From NCBI RefSeq assembly GCF_014646875.1, contig NZ_BMOC01000001.1, positions 124,001 to 188,000 on the forward strand: a stretch of DNA of 64,000 nt. The letters are read 5' to 3'. The first letter of the stretch is position 1. Every line of letters starts with the position of its first letter. A model generated the notes under the pieces. That model saw only the letters and a program-made list of their open reading frames with translations, did no database searches and was not told the DNA's origin. The stretch comes from Halobellus salinus (lineage in GTDB: Archaea > Halobacteriota > Halobacteria > Halobacteriales > Haloferacaceae). Below, one piece after another: positions 1-8,382 of this stretch. The position numbers were made by a program, and so were the translations under genes.

Positions 1-1
1 C

Positions 2-661
2 GGGCGGTCACAGGAGCTTATGCTCGTCTTAGAGGAGGCGATGCGGACGGGGAAGCTCCCGACAATGCCCATCTACCTCGACGGCATGATCCGGGAGGCC
101 ACCGCGATCCACACCGCGTATCCGGAGTTCCTCCGCGATGGCCTCCGCGACCGGATCCTCCACGACGAGGAGAACCCGTTCCTCGCCGACCAGTTCCAGC
201 AGGTCGACGGGGGCCAGGAGATGCGCGAGGACATCGCGGGCGGGGAGCCCTGCATCATCCTCTCGACGTCGGGGATGGTCACCGGCGGGCCGATCATGTC
301 GTGGCTTGAGCTCCTCGGCGACGACCCCGGCAACCGGCTGATCTTCGTGGGCTACCAGGCACAGGGCACGCTCGGCCGTCGTATCCAGAGCGGCCGCCGG
401 GAGATTCCCTTCTCCGACCGCGGCGGCCGGAGCGAGCAGTTGACCCTCCGACTCGACGTCGAGACGGTCAGCGGGTTCTCCGGCCACGCCGACCGGCAGG
501 GATTGGAGGACTTCGTCGGGAGTATGAATCCCCGGCCGGAGGAAGTCATCTGCGTCCACGGCGACGAGGCCTCCACCGACCAGTTCTCCTCGGGGCTCTA
601 CCAGGAGTTCGGGATGCGCACGTACGCCCCGCGGAACCTCGAGACGTTCCGGTTCGATTAG
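2..661 (+). CDS. Beta-CASP ribonuclease aCPSF1, C-terminal part (5' end outside window)
   Basis: The reading frame is open from the window edge, so only about the last 219 residues of a roughly 640-residue family are visible. aCPSF1 is the archaeal CPSF73-like ribonuclease that cleaves transcript 3' ends and drives transcription termination. The visible part begins in the beta-CASP region (GRSQELM) and carries SGMVTGGP, the SGHAD histidine motif and the late EVICVHGD histidine motif that completes the metallo-beta-lactamase site. The KH domains would lie upstream. The identification is firm; the true start cannot be seen. Confidence 0.9.
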   Translation, partial: GRSQELMLVLEEAMRTGKLPTMPIYLDGMIREATAIHTAYPEFLRDGLRDRILHDEENPFLADQFQQVDGGQEMREDIAGGEPCIILSTSGMVTGGPIMSWLELLGDDPGNRLIFVGYQAQGTLGRRIQSGRREIPFSDRGGRSEQLTLRLDVETVSGFSGHADRQGLEDFVGSMNPRPEEVICVHGDEASTDQFSSGLYQEFGMRTYAPRNLETFRFD

Positions 662-713
662 CCGGCCGGTTGCGCATCGCACCCTTCTTGTCGCCGACGA
701 CCTATCGCTGAAT

Positions 714-1316
714 ATGGACTCGTGGGGTTCGCTGTTCGAGCGCGCAGCCGAGGTTGACGCCGACGAGCGCGCGGTCCGTGACGCGCTCGCGTCGGTTCGG
801 GCGGGGAACGGAGCGGACACGGACCCCGAATCGCCGGTGTCGCCGCCGGCTGATGCCGGCCCCGCCCGCGTTGTCGCCGACGCCGACATACTCGCGGCGG
901 ACCTCCTCGTCGGCGGCGACGCCCGGAACGCGCTCGACCCTCTCCGGAGCCACAGTTGGACCACGCTGCTCGCGAGCGACCCACTTCTGGACGACGCCGC
1001 GGCGGCCGTCGCCGACCTCGCCGACGCGGCCCTCGCAACGGCGTGGCGCGAGCGGGTGGAAGCGTGGCGGGAACCCGTCTCACATCCCCCCGGAGACAAC
1101 CCCGCCTTGGGGAGCGCCTACCGCGGCGGCGCGATGCACCTCCTCACGTTCGACGACCAACTCCGCTCGGCGAAGGCGGGCGCGACCCTCGGGACGGATC
1201 TCACGGTGAGCGCACGCCACCCGGAGGCGTTCGCGGCGCTGTTCGACGCCGGGAGTCTGTACCCGGAGGTCGTCGGCGGGGCGTACCCCGGACCGGATCT
1301 GGACCCGCGGGGGTAG
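714..1316 (+). CDS. PIN-like domain protein (probably DUF7384-like)
   Basis: This 200-residue acidic protein follows aCPSF1 by 52 bases in the same direction, so it may be cotranscribed. Residues about 52-65 (ADADILAADLL) and the later HLLTFDDQL resemble the first and last acidic clusters of PIN-like nuclease folds. A low-complexity Pro/Ala stretch separates the N-terminal helix from that region. I recognise it as a haloarchaeal conserved family but not by an experimentally known function; nuclease activity is an inference from the acidic motifs. Confidence 0.6.
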   Translation: MDSWGSLFERAAEVDADERAVRDALASVRAGNGADTDPESPVSPPADAGPARVVADADILAADLLVGGDARNALDPLRSHSWTTLLASDPLLDDAAAAVADLADAALATAWRERVEAWREPVSHPPGDNPALGSAYRGGAMHLLTFDDQLRSAKAGATLGTDLTVSARHPEAFAALFDAGSLYPEVVGGAYPGPDLDPRG

Positions 1317-1405
1317 GCTGTTGATTCGGGTACGTTATCGGCGCCTCTCGTGGACGGTGTCCACTCCGTGACGGAAGAATCGGGAGAGTAATCGTCGTCA
1401 AACGT

Positions 1406-1654
1406 CCGCGAGCGAACGCAGTGAGCGAGCGGTTCACGCCGACGAGCGGCCGGAGTTCCCGTGAGCCGGAGGCGAACGGGAGCACGGAAGAGCTTGCTCT
1501 TCCGAAGGCCGCGATGTCGGCGAATTTTTTGGTCCACCGTGAGGCGCAGGCGCCTCACGAGCCTCGCTTCGCTCCGCTCAGCGAGACAGATTTTTTGCCC
1601 GGGGTCGAGCGCCGCCGAAGGCGGTGCGAGGCCCCGGTGAAAAAAGGTGGGTTC
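1406..1654 (-). repeat. Hairpin-rich 3' element after the L15e gene
   Basis: Read on the minus strand, the L15e stop codon is followed at once by CCACCTTTTTT, a T-tract typical of archaeal terminators. A chain of inverted repeats follows, with a second T-rich spacer. The distal end is a 32-base block (1406-1437) identical to one at 8383-8414. No protein is plausible here. It fills the gap between the convergent genes on either side and probably acts as a terminator; the conserved distal block is unexplained. Confidence 0.7.
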
Positions 1655-2245
1655 CTACTTCCCGCGCCGCTTCTCGGCGCCGATGCTGGGCCGGGTGTGC
1701 TCGGCGCCCTTCCCGCGGTTCTGGAGCCCGCGGTTGGAGCGACCGGCGTTGGTGAGGCCACGGAACGCCCGCCCCTTGTGGTCGTCGCTGCAGATCCACG
1801 AGAGGTCGTCGTCGTTCTCGATCGCGGGGTGTTCGGGGTCTACGAGGATCACCTCGTGCCACTTCTGGGAGCCGTCCTCGCCGACCCAGTACGAAGCGAG
1901 CGTCCGGAGGTTGGGGTATTTCCGGGCGACGCGCTCCTCGGCGATGCGCTGGATGCTCTTCCGGCGGCCGATCCGGTTGACGCCCTGGCGCTTGCTGCGG
2001 CGGCCGGCTGTGAATCGCTGCTTGCGGGCGTTGCCCTTGCGAACCGACGCGCGGACGACGACGACGCCCTGCTTGGCTTTGTAGCCCAGTTCGCGGGCCT
2101 TGTCGAGCCGCGTGGGTCGGTCGATCCGGACGATGGCGCCCTCGTCGCGCCACTCCTGTTTTCGCTGCCACTGCAACTCGGCGAGTTTGCCGTCGCCGGG
2201 CTGTTTCCATGCGTCCTTGATGTGTGAGTAGAAGCTTCGTGCCAT
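1655..2245 (-). CDS. rpl15e: 50S ribosomal protein L15e
   Basis: This is a 196-residue protein of the usual L15e length beginning MARSFYSHIKDAW, a basic large-subunit protein of archaea and eukaryotes. Family segments are clear: GYKAKQGVVVVR, GRRSKRQGVNR, the LASYWVGEDG core and the C-terminal GLTNAGRSNRGL. An in-frame ATG 51 bases upstream would add an unconserved basic tail, so the MARSF start was chosen. The gene stands alone on this strand and ends in a T-tract terminator. Identification is very secure. Confidence 0.97.
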   Translation of the reverse strand: MARSFYSHIKDAWKQPGDGKLAELQWQRKQEWRDEGAIVRIDRPTRLDKARELGYKAKQGVVVVRASVRKGNARKQRFTAGRRSKRQGVNRIGRRKSIQRIAEERVARKYPNLRTLASYWVGEDGSQKWHEVILVDPEHPAIENDDDLSWICSDDHKGRAFRGLTNAGRSNRGLQNRGKGAEHTRPSIGAEKRRGK

Positions 2246-2488
2246 TGGGTTCACCACGGGCGCTTGCGATTCGGGCGGCGTTCGACGCCGACCCACATTT
2301 CGTCCCGATGTCTCGGGTGCCCGCTGGCGTCCCGTCCGACCAGCGAGTTGTCGGTTCTACCGCCGTGGCGGTTTTAACCACTTCGAAACCGTATCCGGGC
2401 TCCCCGGTCGGGTGTTCGGAGCGAACGGGGGGCGGCTCCGGGCGGCGGGAACGAACGGCTTTTGACGCCCCGTGACGGATACGGAAGT

Positions 2489-2803
2489 ATGGCTACGGAA
2501 TCGCAGGACGGACTCTCCGATCACCTCCGGGGGGTCACGGTCACCACACTCGCCTGCCTCGCGGGGGTGATCGCGGCACTGGTGTCGGCCCGGTTCGTCG
2601 GCACCGGCGTCGAAGACGCCGCGAGCAGGCAGTCGCTGCTCATCGTGGGCGCGCTGACCGCCGCGCAGTTTCCCATCCTGCGCGTGACCGGGATCGACGT
2701 CTCGGAGTTCGGCGCGAAAGACTACCTCTACGTGGTGTTCATGACGTTCACGCTGTGGTTCGTCACGTTCGGGATCATCCTGACCGAAGGCGTCTCGATC
2801 TGA
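2489..2803 (+). CDS. EMC6-like small membrane protein
   Basis: This 104-residue protein has a short acidic head and three hydrophobic segments (about residues 20-38, 50-65 and 78-98). Its size and topology match EMC6-like proteins, which in eukaryotes belong to the ER membrane protein insertase complex; a role in membrane protein biogenesis here is inferred. The stop lies 3 bases before the ABCE1 start, so the two are almost certainly one operon. An upstream in-frame ATG would add nine unconserved residues. Confidence 0.75.
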   Translation: MATESQDGLSDHLRGVTVTTLACLAGVIAALVSARFVGTGVEDAASRQSLLIVGALTAAQFPILRVTGIDVSEFGAKDYLYVVFMTFTLWFVTFGIILTEGVSI

Positions 2804-2806
2804 TCG

Positions 2807-4636
2807 ATGGCGGACGACAGCATCGCGGTCGTCGACCTCGACCGGTGTCAGCCCGACCGGTGTAACTACGAGTGTGCGAACTACTGCCCGCCGAACCGGA
2901 CGGGTCAGGAGTGCATCGTCACTCGGGAGGAACATTACGACAAAGACGAACCCTTCGACGGCGACCCCAACCAGATCCGGATCTCCGAGGAGATCTGTCT
3001 GGGGGAAAGCTGCGGGATCTGCGTCGAGAAGTGCCCGTTCGACGCGATCGAGATCATCAACCTCCCCACGGAACTCGAGGACGACCCGGTCCACCGCTAC
3101 GGCGAGAACGCGTTCGCCCTGTACGGTCTGCCGATCCCCGAACCCGGAACCGTCACGGGGATCCTCGGCCCGAACGGCATCGGGAAGACCACGGCAGTCC
3201 GGGCACTCGCCGACGAGATGGTCCCGAACCTCGGGGACTACGGCACCGACCCCGGCTGGGAGCACGTCCTCGATCGCTACCGCGGAACGGAGCTACAGAC
3301 CTACATCGAGCGGGTTCAAGCCGGCGAGATCACCATCGCCCGGAAGCCTCAGTACGTCGACCAACTCCCGGCGCAGTTCGACGGGGCCACCATCGACCTG
3401 CTTTCCTCGACCGACGAACGCGGGGCCCTCGACGATTACATCGACCGTCTCGGGATCCGGCCGGTGGTCGACCAGCCGCTGGATACCCTCTCGGGCGGGG
3501 AGCTCCAGCGGGTCGCCCTCGCGGCCACTCTCGCGCGCGACCGCGACTTCTACTTCCTCGACGAGGTGTCGCCGTATCTCGACATCGGCCAGCGAGTGAC
3601 CGCCGCGCGGCTGATCCAGGAACTCGCCGACGAGGAGGACCGCGCCGTCCTCGTGGTCGAACACGACCTCGCCATTCTGGACCTGCTCGCGGACTCGCTG
3701 CACGTCGCCTACGGCGAACCCGGGGCGTTCGGTGTGGTCACCGACCCCAAGTCGGTCCGGAACGGCATCAACGAGTACCTCACGGGCTACCTCTCCAACG
3801 AGAACATGCGCATCCGGCCCGACGAGATCGAGTTCCACGAACACGCCCCGCGGGAGGCCTCGAAGTCGACGCCGCTGGTTGAGTACCCAGCGCTGTCGAA
3901 ATCGTACGGCGACGGGGAGTTCTCGCTGGAGGTCGACCCAGGCACGATCTACGAGTCGGAGGTCCTGGGCGTGGTCGGCCCCAACGGGATCGGGAAGTCC
4001 ACGCTCGCGAAGCTGTTTACCGGTGCGCTGGAACCCGACGACGGTAGCCTCGACGCCCGGCTCGACATCTCGTATAAGCCGCAGTACATCGAGATCGACC
4101 AGCCGATGCGCGTCGACGCGTTCCTCTCGTCGATCACCGACGACTTCGGGACCTCCTACTGGAACACCGAGGTGGCGAAGCCGCTCCAGTTGGAACGGAT
4201 TATGGAGCGCAACCTCGACGACCTCTCGGGCGGGGAGCGCCAGCGGGTCGCAATCGCGGCCTCGCTCTCGGAGGACGCCGACCTCTACGTGATGGACGAA
4301 CCCTCCGCGCACCTCGACGTCGAACAGCGCGTGCAGGCGACGACCGCCATCCGCCGGTACGCCGAGAACCACGACGAGACGGTGTTGGTCATCGACCACG
4401 ACATCTATATGATCGACCTGCTGGCCGACCGGCTGATGGTGTTCGACGGCGAGCCCTCCGAGTACGGCCACGCGGGTGTCCCCCAGGAGATGCGTGCGGG
4501 GATGAACGACTTCCTCGAGGACCTCGATATCACGTTCCGCCGGGACGAGCGGACGAAGCGACCGCGGATCAACAAGCCCGACTCCCAACTCGACCGGGAG
4601 CAGAAAAGACAGGGCGAGTACTACTACGCGCCGTGA
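2807..4636 (+). CDS. Ribosome recycling ATPase ABCE1 (RLI)
   Basis: This 609-residue protein has the full ABCE1 layout: an N-terminal domain with two 4Fe-4S cysteine sets (CQPDRC...CANYC and CLGESCGICVEKCP), then two ABC cassettes. Walker A motifs are GPNGIGKTT and GPNGIGKST, signatures are LSGGELQR and LSGGERQR, and Walker B plus catalytic residues are FLDEVS and VMDEPS. ABCE1 splits ribosomes into subunits after termination and aids re-initiation. It sits directly behind the EMC6-like gene. Confidence 0.97.
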   Translation: MADDSIAVVDLDRCQPDRCNYECANYCPPNRTGQECIVTREEHYDKDEPFDGDPNQIRISEEICLGESCGICVEKCPFDAIEIINLPTELEDDPVHRYGENAFALYGLPIPEPGTVTGILGPNGIGKTTAVRALADEMVPNLGDYGTDPGWEHVLDRYRGTELQTYIERVQAGEITIARKPQYVDQLPAQFDGATIDLLSSTDERGALDDYIDRLGIRPVVDQPLDTLSGGELQRVALAATLARDRDFYFLDEVSPYLDIGQRVTAARLIQELADEEDRAVLVVEHDLAILDLLADSLHVAYGEPGAFGVVTDPKSVRNGINEYLTGYLSNENMRIRPDEIEFHEHAPREASKSTPLVEYPALSKSYGDGEFSLEVDPGTIYESEVLGVVGPNGIGKSTLAKLFTGALEPDDGSLDARLDISYKPQYIEIDQPMRVDAFLSSITDDFGTSYWNTEVAKPLQLERIMERNLDDLSGGERQRVAIAASLSEDADLYVMDEPSAHLDVEQRVQATTAIRRYAENHDETVLVIDHDIYMIDLLADRLMVFDGEPSEYGHAGVPQEMRAGMNDFLEDLDITFRRDERTKRPRINKPDSQLDREQKRQGEYYYAP

Positions 4637-4681
4637 GAGCGGCTCGAGCGTCGATGTCGTGTCGGAGCTGACCGCTGTTCG

Positions 4682-5794
4682 CTATCCGTCTCCCGACGAG
4701 ACCACCGTCGGCGTCCCGCCGCGGTCTGCGATCGAGACGTCGTACCCGAATTCGGAGACGAGATCGACGTTGGTCCGGACGTGATCCGTGAGCCGCGGGA
4801 TCGGAACCGCACCGCCGGCGAGCGCGACCCACACCACGAGCTGGTCGGCGAGGTGGGCGTCGACCGGGGCGCCGGTCGCCAGCCATCGCTCGACCGCGTC
4901 GGCAACGCTTTCGGCCAACGACGGCGGGTGATCGTCTGCGCCGCCGTATCCGACGAACCCGGCTCGTGAAGCCGGCGAACCTGTCTCACCTCCGGGTCCC
5001 GGTGGCTCGCCGACCGCGACTGTGAGCACCGATCCGGGGGAGTCGGCGTCGACGGACGCAGTCGCCGCGGTCGCGGCGCCGTCGATCCCGCGGTCGTGGA
5101 GTTCCGTCACCGCCGCGTCGGCCAGTTCGTCGGCCGTGTCACCACCGTCGAGATCGGTCGCCGCGACGGCGTGCACAGAGGCGTCGGGAGCGGAACTCGG
5201 GGCGTCGATGCCGGGCGCGTCCCTATCGGGAGTGGCTCCCTCACGTTCCCCGAACTCGATCGGTTCCAGCGACGAGGGCTGGACCGCGACGGCGAGTTCG
5301 CCCCCGCCGGCGGGGAAGAACCCCCGTCGCTCCACAGCCACGTCGGCGTCGAGCCCGAACCCGCGAAGCAGCGGGAGTTTGACCCGCCGGAGGTAGTCGG
5401 TCGACGGCGACCACTGCACGTCGGTTCCGCCGGTCAGGTCGGCGCGGACGGGACCGTCGATCCGGGTCGCGAGCGGGAGGAGCGTATCGGCAACGAGCGT
5501 GACACTGCCCGCGGTCCGGATATCGACCGCGACCTCGTCGGGGGCGTCGGTCGCGTCGGGGCCCGCGGTCGGCTCGAACCGGAGCGTCTCCGAGCCGATC
5601 GCGGCCCCCTCGATGTCGGCGTCGGTGAGCGCTGCAACCGTCTTCACACACGCGAGGTGCTGGCGCTTCAGTCCCGGGTTCGACCTGTTCCCGCGGACCC
5701 GCTCCATCCGAAACGCCTCCCTGTCGAGCGCCGAGAGGGTGAGCGCGGTCCGGACCAACTGGCCGCCGCCGTCGCTGCCGTCGAGGTCGATCAC
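4682..5794 (-). CDS. rtcA: RNA 3'-terminal phosphate cyclase
   Basis: This 370-residue protein begins with the RtcA signature DGSDGGGQLVRTAL and contains the family block RRGFFPAGGGELAV at about residues 155-168. RtcA uses ATP to convert an RNA 3'-phosphate to a 2',3'-cyclic phosphate. Length is slightly above the usual 340, because of acidic low-complexity insertions in the middle. No RtcB ligase gene is adjacent. It is convergent with ABCE1, 45 bases away, and follows the UspA remnant on the same strand. Confidence 0.92.
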   Translation of the reverse strand: MIDLDGSDGGGQLVRTALTLSALDREAFRMERVRGNRSNPGLKRQHLACVKTVAALTDADIEGAAIGSETLRFEPTAGPDATDAPDEVAVDIRTAGSVTLVADTLLPLATRIDGPVRADLTGGTDVQWSPSTDYLRRVKLPLLRGFGLDADVAVERRGFFPAGGGELAVAVQPSSLEPIEFGEREGATPDRDAPGIDAPSSAPDASVHAVAATDLDGGDTADELADAAVTELHDRGIDGAATAATASVDADSPGSVLTVAVGEPPGPGGETGSPASRAGFVGYGGADDHPPSLAESVADAVERWLATGAPVDAHLADQLVVWVALAGGAVPIPRLTDHVRTNVDLVSEFGYDVSIADRGGTPTVVSSGDG

Positions 5795-5822
5795 GCCCGG
5801 GCCTCCAGCGTAGCGGTCGGGA

Positions 5823-5909
5823 TCACTTCACCACGGTTACGGGGACGGTGGCGTGTTCGAGCGCGTGGGTGCTCGACTCCGAGCCGTCGACTGCGACGAG
5901 ATACTCCAT
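5823..5909 (-). pseudogene. UspA remnant: N-terminus fused in frame to C-terminus
   Basis: This 28-codon reading frame starts MEYLVAVDGSESSTHALEHA, the classic first strand and helix of a universal stress protein, then goes straight into VPVTVVK and a stop, which is how UspA proteins end. About 110 central residues, including the ATP-binding GxxG region, are missing. It is best read as an internal deletion that kept both ends in frame. It is most likely non-functional, though a microprotein product cannot be excluded. Confidence 0.8.
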
Positions 5910-5976
5910 ACCCGGCGATACGGGGGGAGCGAGCTTAATACTGTGTCACGATGCCGGGCGCACGTCGGGGAACGTA

Positions 5977-6498
5977 TCAGTACAGCGACTGGCTGCAGGA
6001 GCCACAGAGGTTCTCCTCTTTCACGTCAACCTCCCGTACGGTCGGGGAGAACGACATCACGCACTTGCTGTTGTCGCAGTGTTCCAACCCAAACGTGTGG
6101 CCAATTTCGTGGACCACCTCCTTCCGGACGCGGTCGGCGAACACCTCCGACTGGGGCTTCGAGCTGATACCGCCGTCCGAGGAGGTCTGAAGCCGGTGTG
6201 TGGAGATCACGGAGCCGTTGCCGTTGAGGTACGCCAGTCCGAACACGTAGTTCCGCCGGCGGTAGTAGAGGTCCTGAGAAGTGATGCCGATGTTCTTCTC
6301 GCCCGTGCCGACCCGGCTCGCCAGTTCGATGAACTGCTCGGCGCGGTACTGGTTCCGGCTCCGGTCGAACGCGCCGTCGGGGATCGACTGCTCCTCCTGG
6401 ACGGTGACTTCGCAGTCGTAGACCCCCCGTAGCGCGGCCGACGCCTCCCGTTTGACCTGGGCCGGGAGGTCCCCGATCGGCACGATGTCGACGAGCAT
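5977..6498 (-). CDS. amzA: Archaemetzincin family zinc metalloprotease
   Basis: This 173-residue protein carries the archaemetzincin motif HEIGHTFGLEHC at about residues 129-140, followed by CVM and a C-terminal CGSCSQ pair, giving the catalytic zinc ligands and the second cysteine zinc site of the family. The physiological substrate of archaemetzincins is not established. It diverges from the UPF0146 gene across only 39 bases, so their promoters must overlap or transcripts be nearly leaderless. Confidence 0.93.
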   Translation of the reverse strand: MLVDIVPIGDLPAQVKREASAALRGVYDCEVTVQEEQSIPDGAFDRSRNQYRAEQFIELASRVGTGEKNIGITSQDLYYRRRNYVFGLAYLNGNGSVISTHRLQTSSDGGISSKPQSEVFADRVRKEVVHEIGHTFGLEHCDNSKCVMSFSPTVREVDVKEENLCGSCSQSLY

Positions 6499-6537
6499 AC
6501 GAACGGTTAAACAGGGTGGAGTGATAAATATCCCGCC

Positions 6538-6951
6538 GTGAGTACGCGCCGTGATACCGCCCTGGTCGGCCGGTTTTCGGAGTACGCCTCAGCGGTCGAG
6601 GTCGGGATCGGTCGCCGTTCCGACATCGCCGCGGGGCTCGCCGACGCCGGGGTCGCAGTGGCCGCCACGGATGTCGTCGACTGCGACGTGCCCCCGTCGG
6701 TGTCGTTCGCCCGCGACGACGTCGTCACGGCCAGCGAGCGCGACCATCCCGGCGCTGTCTACGACGCCGACCTCCTGTACGGCCTGAACCTCCCGCCGGA
6801 ACTGCACCGTCCGGCGCTCGCGGTAGCCGAGGCGGTCGACGCCGACTTCCGGTTCACTACTCTCGGCGGCGACCCGCCGGCAGTCTCCGCGGTGCCGACG
6901 TCACTGCCCGGGGGCGGAACGCTGTACGTTGCCCACGGAGACGAGCGGTAA
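6538..6951 (+). CDS. UPF0146 family protein
   Basis: This 137-residue protein starts at a GTG and matches UPF0146, small archaeal proteins with a Rossmann-like fold (VEVGIGRRSDIAAGLADAG at about residues 19-37, then VAATDVVD and YDADLLYGLNLPPELH). The pattern recalls a SAM-binding methyltransferase core, but no activity is established. It diverges from the archaemetzincin gene. The start was chosen because the family begins only a few residues before the VGIG loop. Confidence 0.85.
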   Translation: MSTRRDTALVGRFSEYASAVEVGIGRRSDIAAGLADAGVAVAATDVVDCDVPPSVSFARDDVVTASERDHPGAVYDADLLYGLNLPPELHRPALAVAEAVDADFRFTTLGGDPPAVSAVPTSLPGGGTLYVAHGDER

Positions 6952-7051
6952 TGTACGTCACGTCACTGTATCCATCGACTCTCGGTTGGACACCGCTGAC
7001 AACCCCTTCAACTGATCTTCACCACAGACGCACTCTGCTCGGACGCTGGAA

Positions 7052-7519
7052 TTAGTTTCCGAGGAATTTGTTCAGTTCGCTAAATTCGTCGGATGAGAGA
7101 ATGATCTCAGTATCGAATGCGTCAAATCGCTCGAAGTCGTCGTCGATCGTCACCGCGGTATTCACCCCTTCGTCGACCGCTACCTGCGCATAGTACCCGT
7201 CCCACCCACTGACGTTTGCGTCACTCGCCTGAGAAAACCCACCCCGAACTACGTCCTCAGGCATCCCGTCGTACCACTGGATTCGTTTAGCATCCATAAA
7301 ATTCTGGAGCAGCCGGGATGCGTCTGCGTGTGACCGTCCGTAGTACGTCGTCAGGACAGTGTGCGCTCCGAATAGCGCAGGATACGGAACAACGGCATCG
7401 ATGTCGCCAGCGATGGCATCTCGGACATACGAAAGCGCAGCATCTCGAACAGGGGCCTCTGTATGTGCGAGGGCTATCACGCCGACATCGAACAGATACG
7501 GGCTCCCAGCGTCACTCAT
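7052..7519 (-). CDS. VapC-like PIN domain toxin
   Basis: This 155-residue protein has a haloarchaeal PIN layout: LFDVGVIALAH near the N-terminus supplies the first acidic residue and TIDDDFERF near residue 130 the last cluster. PIN toxins of VapBC modules are metal-dependent RNases. It overlaps the end of the AbrB-type gene by 8 bases in the same direction, as toxin genes commonly do. Longer in-frame starts run through the antitoxin gene, so the ATG at the overlap was chosen. Confidence 0.85.
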   Translation of the reverse strand: MSDAGSPYLFDVGVIALAHTEAPVRDAALSYVRDAIAGDIDAVVPYPALFGAHTVLTTYYGRSHADASRLLQNFMDAKRIQWYDGMPEDVVRGGFSQASDANVSGWDGYYAQVAVDEGVNTAVTIDDDFERFDAFDTEIILSSDEFSELNKFLGN

Positions 7520-7796
7520 CGCTGGTTTTCTCTGCCCCTTTCCGAACAGCGTCTCTATGCTTCTGGGCAATCGGATTGACGGGTTCGTCAAGCGGAGTCG
7601 TCTCTCCACGATCCGACGATGTGTCCGCAATGAGTTGCTCCATCCGCTCGATAACCTGCTCGGGATCGTCCTCCGGCTCAACGACTGCTTTCCCGTCTTC
7701 TTCGTGGATATCTACTTCTGTGCCAGGAGTAATACCGAGCCGTTCTCGAACCTCCTTCGGGAGGACGATCCGCCCTTTTGAATCCACCTTCGTCAT
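7512..7796 (-). CDS. AbrB/MazE-type antitoxin
   Basis: This 94-residue protein starts with the swapped-hairpin AbrB motif (KVDSKGRIVLPKEVRERLGI), followed by a long acidic, flexible C-terminal half of the kind antitoxins use to cap toxins. It lies first in the operon, directly before the PIN gene. Antitoxins of this class bind their own promoter; the short spacer upstream (7797-7815) contains an imperfect inverted CCACTT/AAGTGG repeat fitting such an operator. Confidence 0.87.
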   Translation of the reverse strand: MTKVDSKGRIVLPKEVRERLGITPGTEVDIHEEDGKAVVEPEDDPEQVIERMEQLIADTSSDRGETTPLDEPVNPIAQKHRDAVRKGAEKTSDE

Positions 7797-7983
7797 ATTC
7801 CCACTTAAAGTGGGATTGAGTATAACCGTTGTGGTCAGTTACTGATTGCGAAAGCGGTGATCGCTCAGCACGCAACCAAGATCTCACGCCTGATTCAATT
7901 ATTTAATGGGAGCGTGTCATAGAACTCTTCACACACTATGATCATTTTAATTACTATTATAGCAGGCTATTAGCTTAGAAGTA

Positions 7984-8000
7984 CGTGCACTTGGTGCACG
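7984..8000. promoter_or_regulatory. 17-bp palindrome, downstream copy
   Basis: CGTGCAC-TTG-GTGCACG is a perfect palindrome with a 3-base spacer, 14 bases beyond the stop codon of the small gene. It has the same arms and geometry as the copy upstream of the gene, so both are probably bound by the same protein. Confidence 0.6.
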
Positions 8001-8014
8001 AAGTTTAAAATCAG

Positions 8015-8215
8015 TCAGAGAGTACCCTTTCGTTTCCGAATAATGATCTCTCGTATCTGTTCAACGTGGTTTGTCTCGGATTGAACGAACGCTGTGAGGA
8101 TGGCTTCGACGATCTCGGAGCCAGCCGCTCCGAGATCGTCACACTCTGCGACCAACTCATCCACTTCTTGCACGGTCTCCTCGCCAACAGCGACTCCGAA
8201 CTTCTCTTTCGTCAT
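8015..8215 (-). CDS. Small ribbon-helix-helix-like regulator
   Basis: This 66-residue protein (MTKEKFGVAVGEETVQEVDE...) has a short beta-like N-terminal segment followed by two helices, the size and pattern of ribbon-helix-helix DNA-binding proteins; the C-terminus is basic. It is the only gene in the 405-bp element and lies between two identical-arm palindromes, 22 bases upstream and 14 bases downstream. Autoregulation through those palindromes is an inference. No toxin partner is present inside the element. Confidence 0.6.
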   Translation of the reverse strand: MTKEKFGVAVGEETVQEVDELVAECDDLGAAGSEIVEAILTAFVQSETNHVEQIREIIIRKRKGTL

Positions 8216-8237
8216 AGCTAAAACAAGCTCAAATCAG

Positions 8238-8254
8238 CGTGCACTAAGTGCACG
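8238..8254. promoter_or_regulatory. 17-bp palindrome, upstream copy (probable operator)
   Basis: CGTGCAC-TAA-GTGCACG lies 22 bases upstream of the small regulator's start codon, where a haloarchaeal promoter would sit. Its arms are identical to those of the downstream copy. Confidence 0.65.
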
Positions 8255-8382
8255 GCGATTTCAATTTGTTTAAGCTGCTTCAGTGAGCTGTGTGAACCTT
8301 TCTATGACACGCTCTAATGGTGTAATAAACACCATAACAAAAGTTCTATCACACAGTATAAACAAGTGGGATCCAGCGGTAT

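Larger units (their letters stand above)
7910..8314. mobile_element. 405-bp non-autonomous transposable element carrying one small gene
   Basis: The two ends are perfect 15-base inverted repeats, GAGCGTGTCATAGAA (7910-7924) and its complement (8300-8314); a nearby inner TTCACAC/GTGTGAA pair extends the symmetry. TAATGG stands immediately outside both ends (7904-7909 and 8315-8320), as a 6-bp target duplication would. No transposase is inside, only the 66-codon gene and its flanking palindromes. A third end of the same kind lies at 49572-49598. Mobilisation by a transposase elsewhere is inferred. Confidence 0.75.

Noticed and set aside
29-1099. Long minus-strand open frame opposite aCPSF1 and the PIN-like gene
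   Set aside because: It is a GC-driven antisense frame: Arg/Ala/Pro-rich low complexity with no family resemblance, opposite two real genes.
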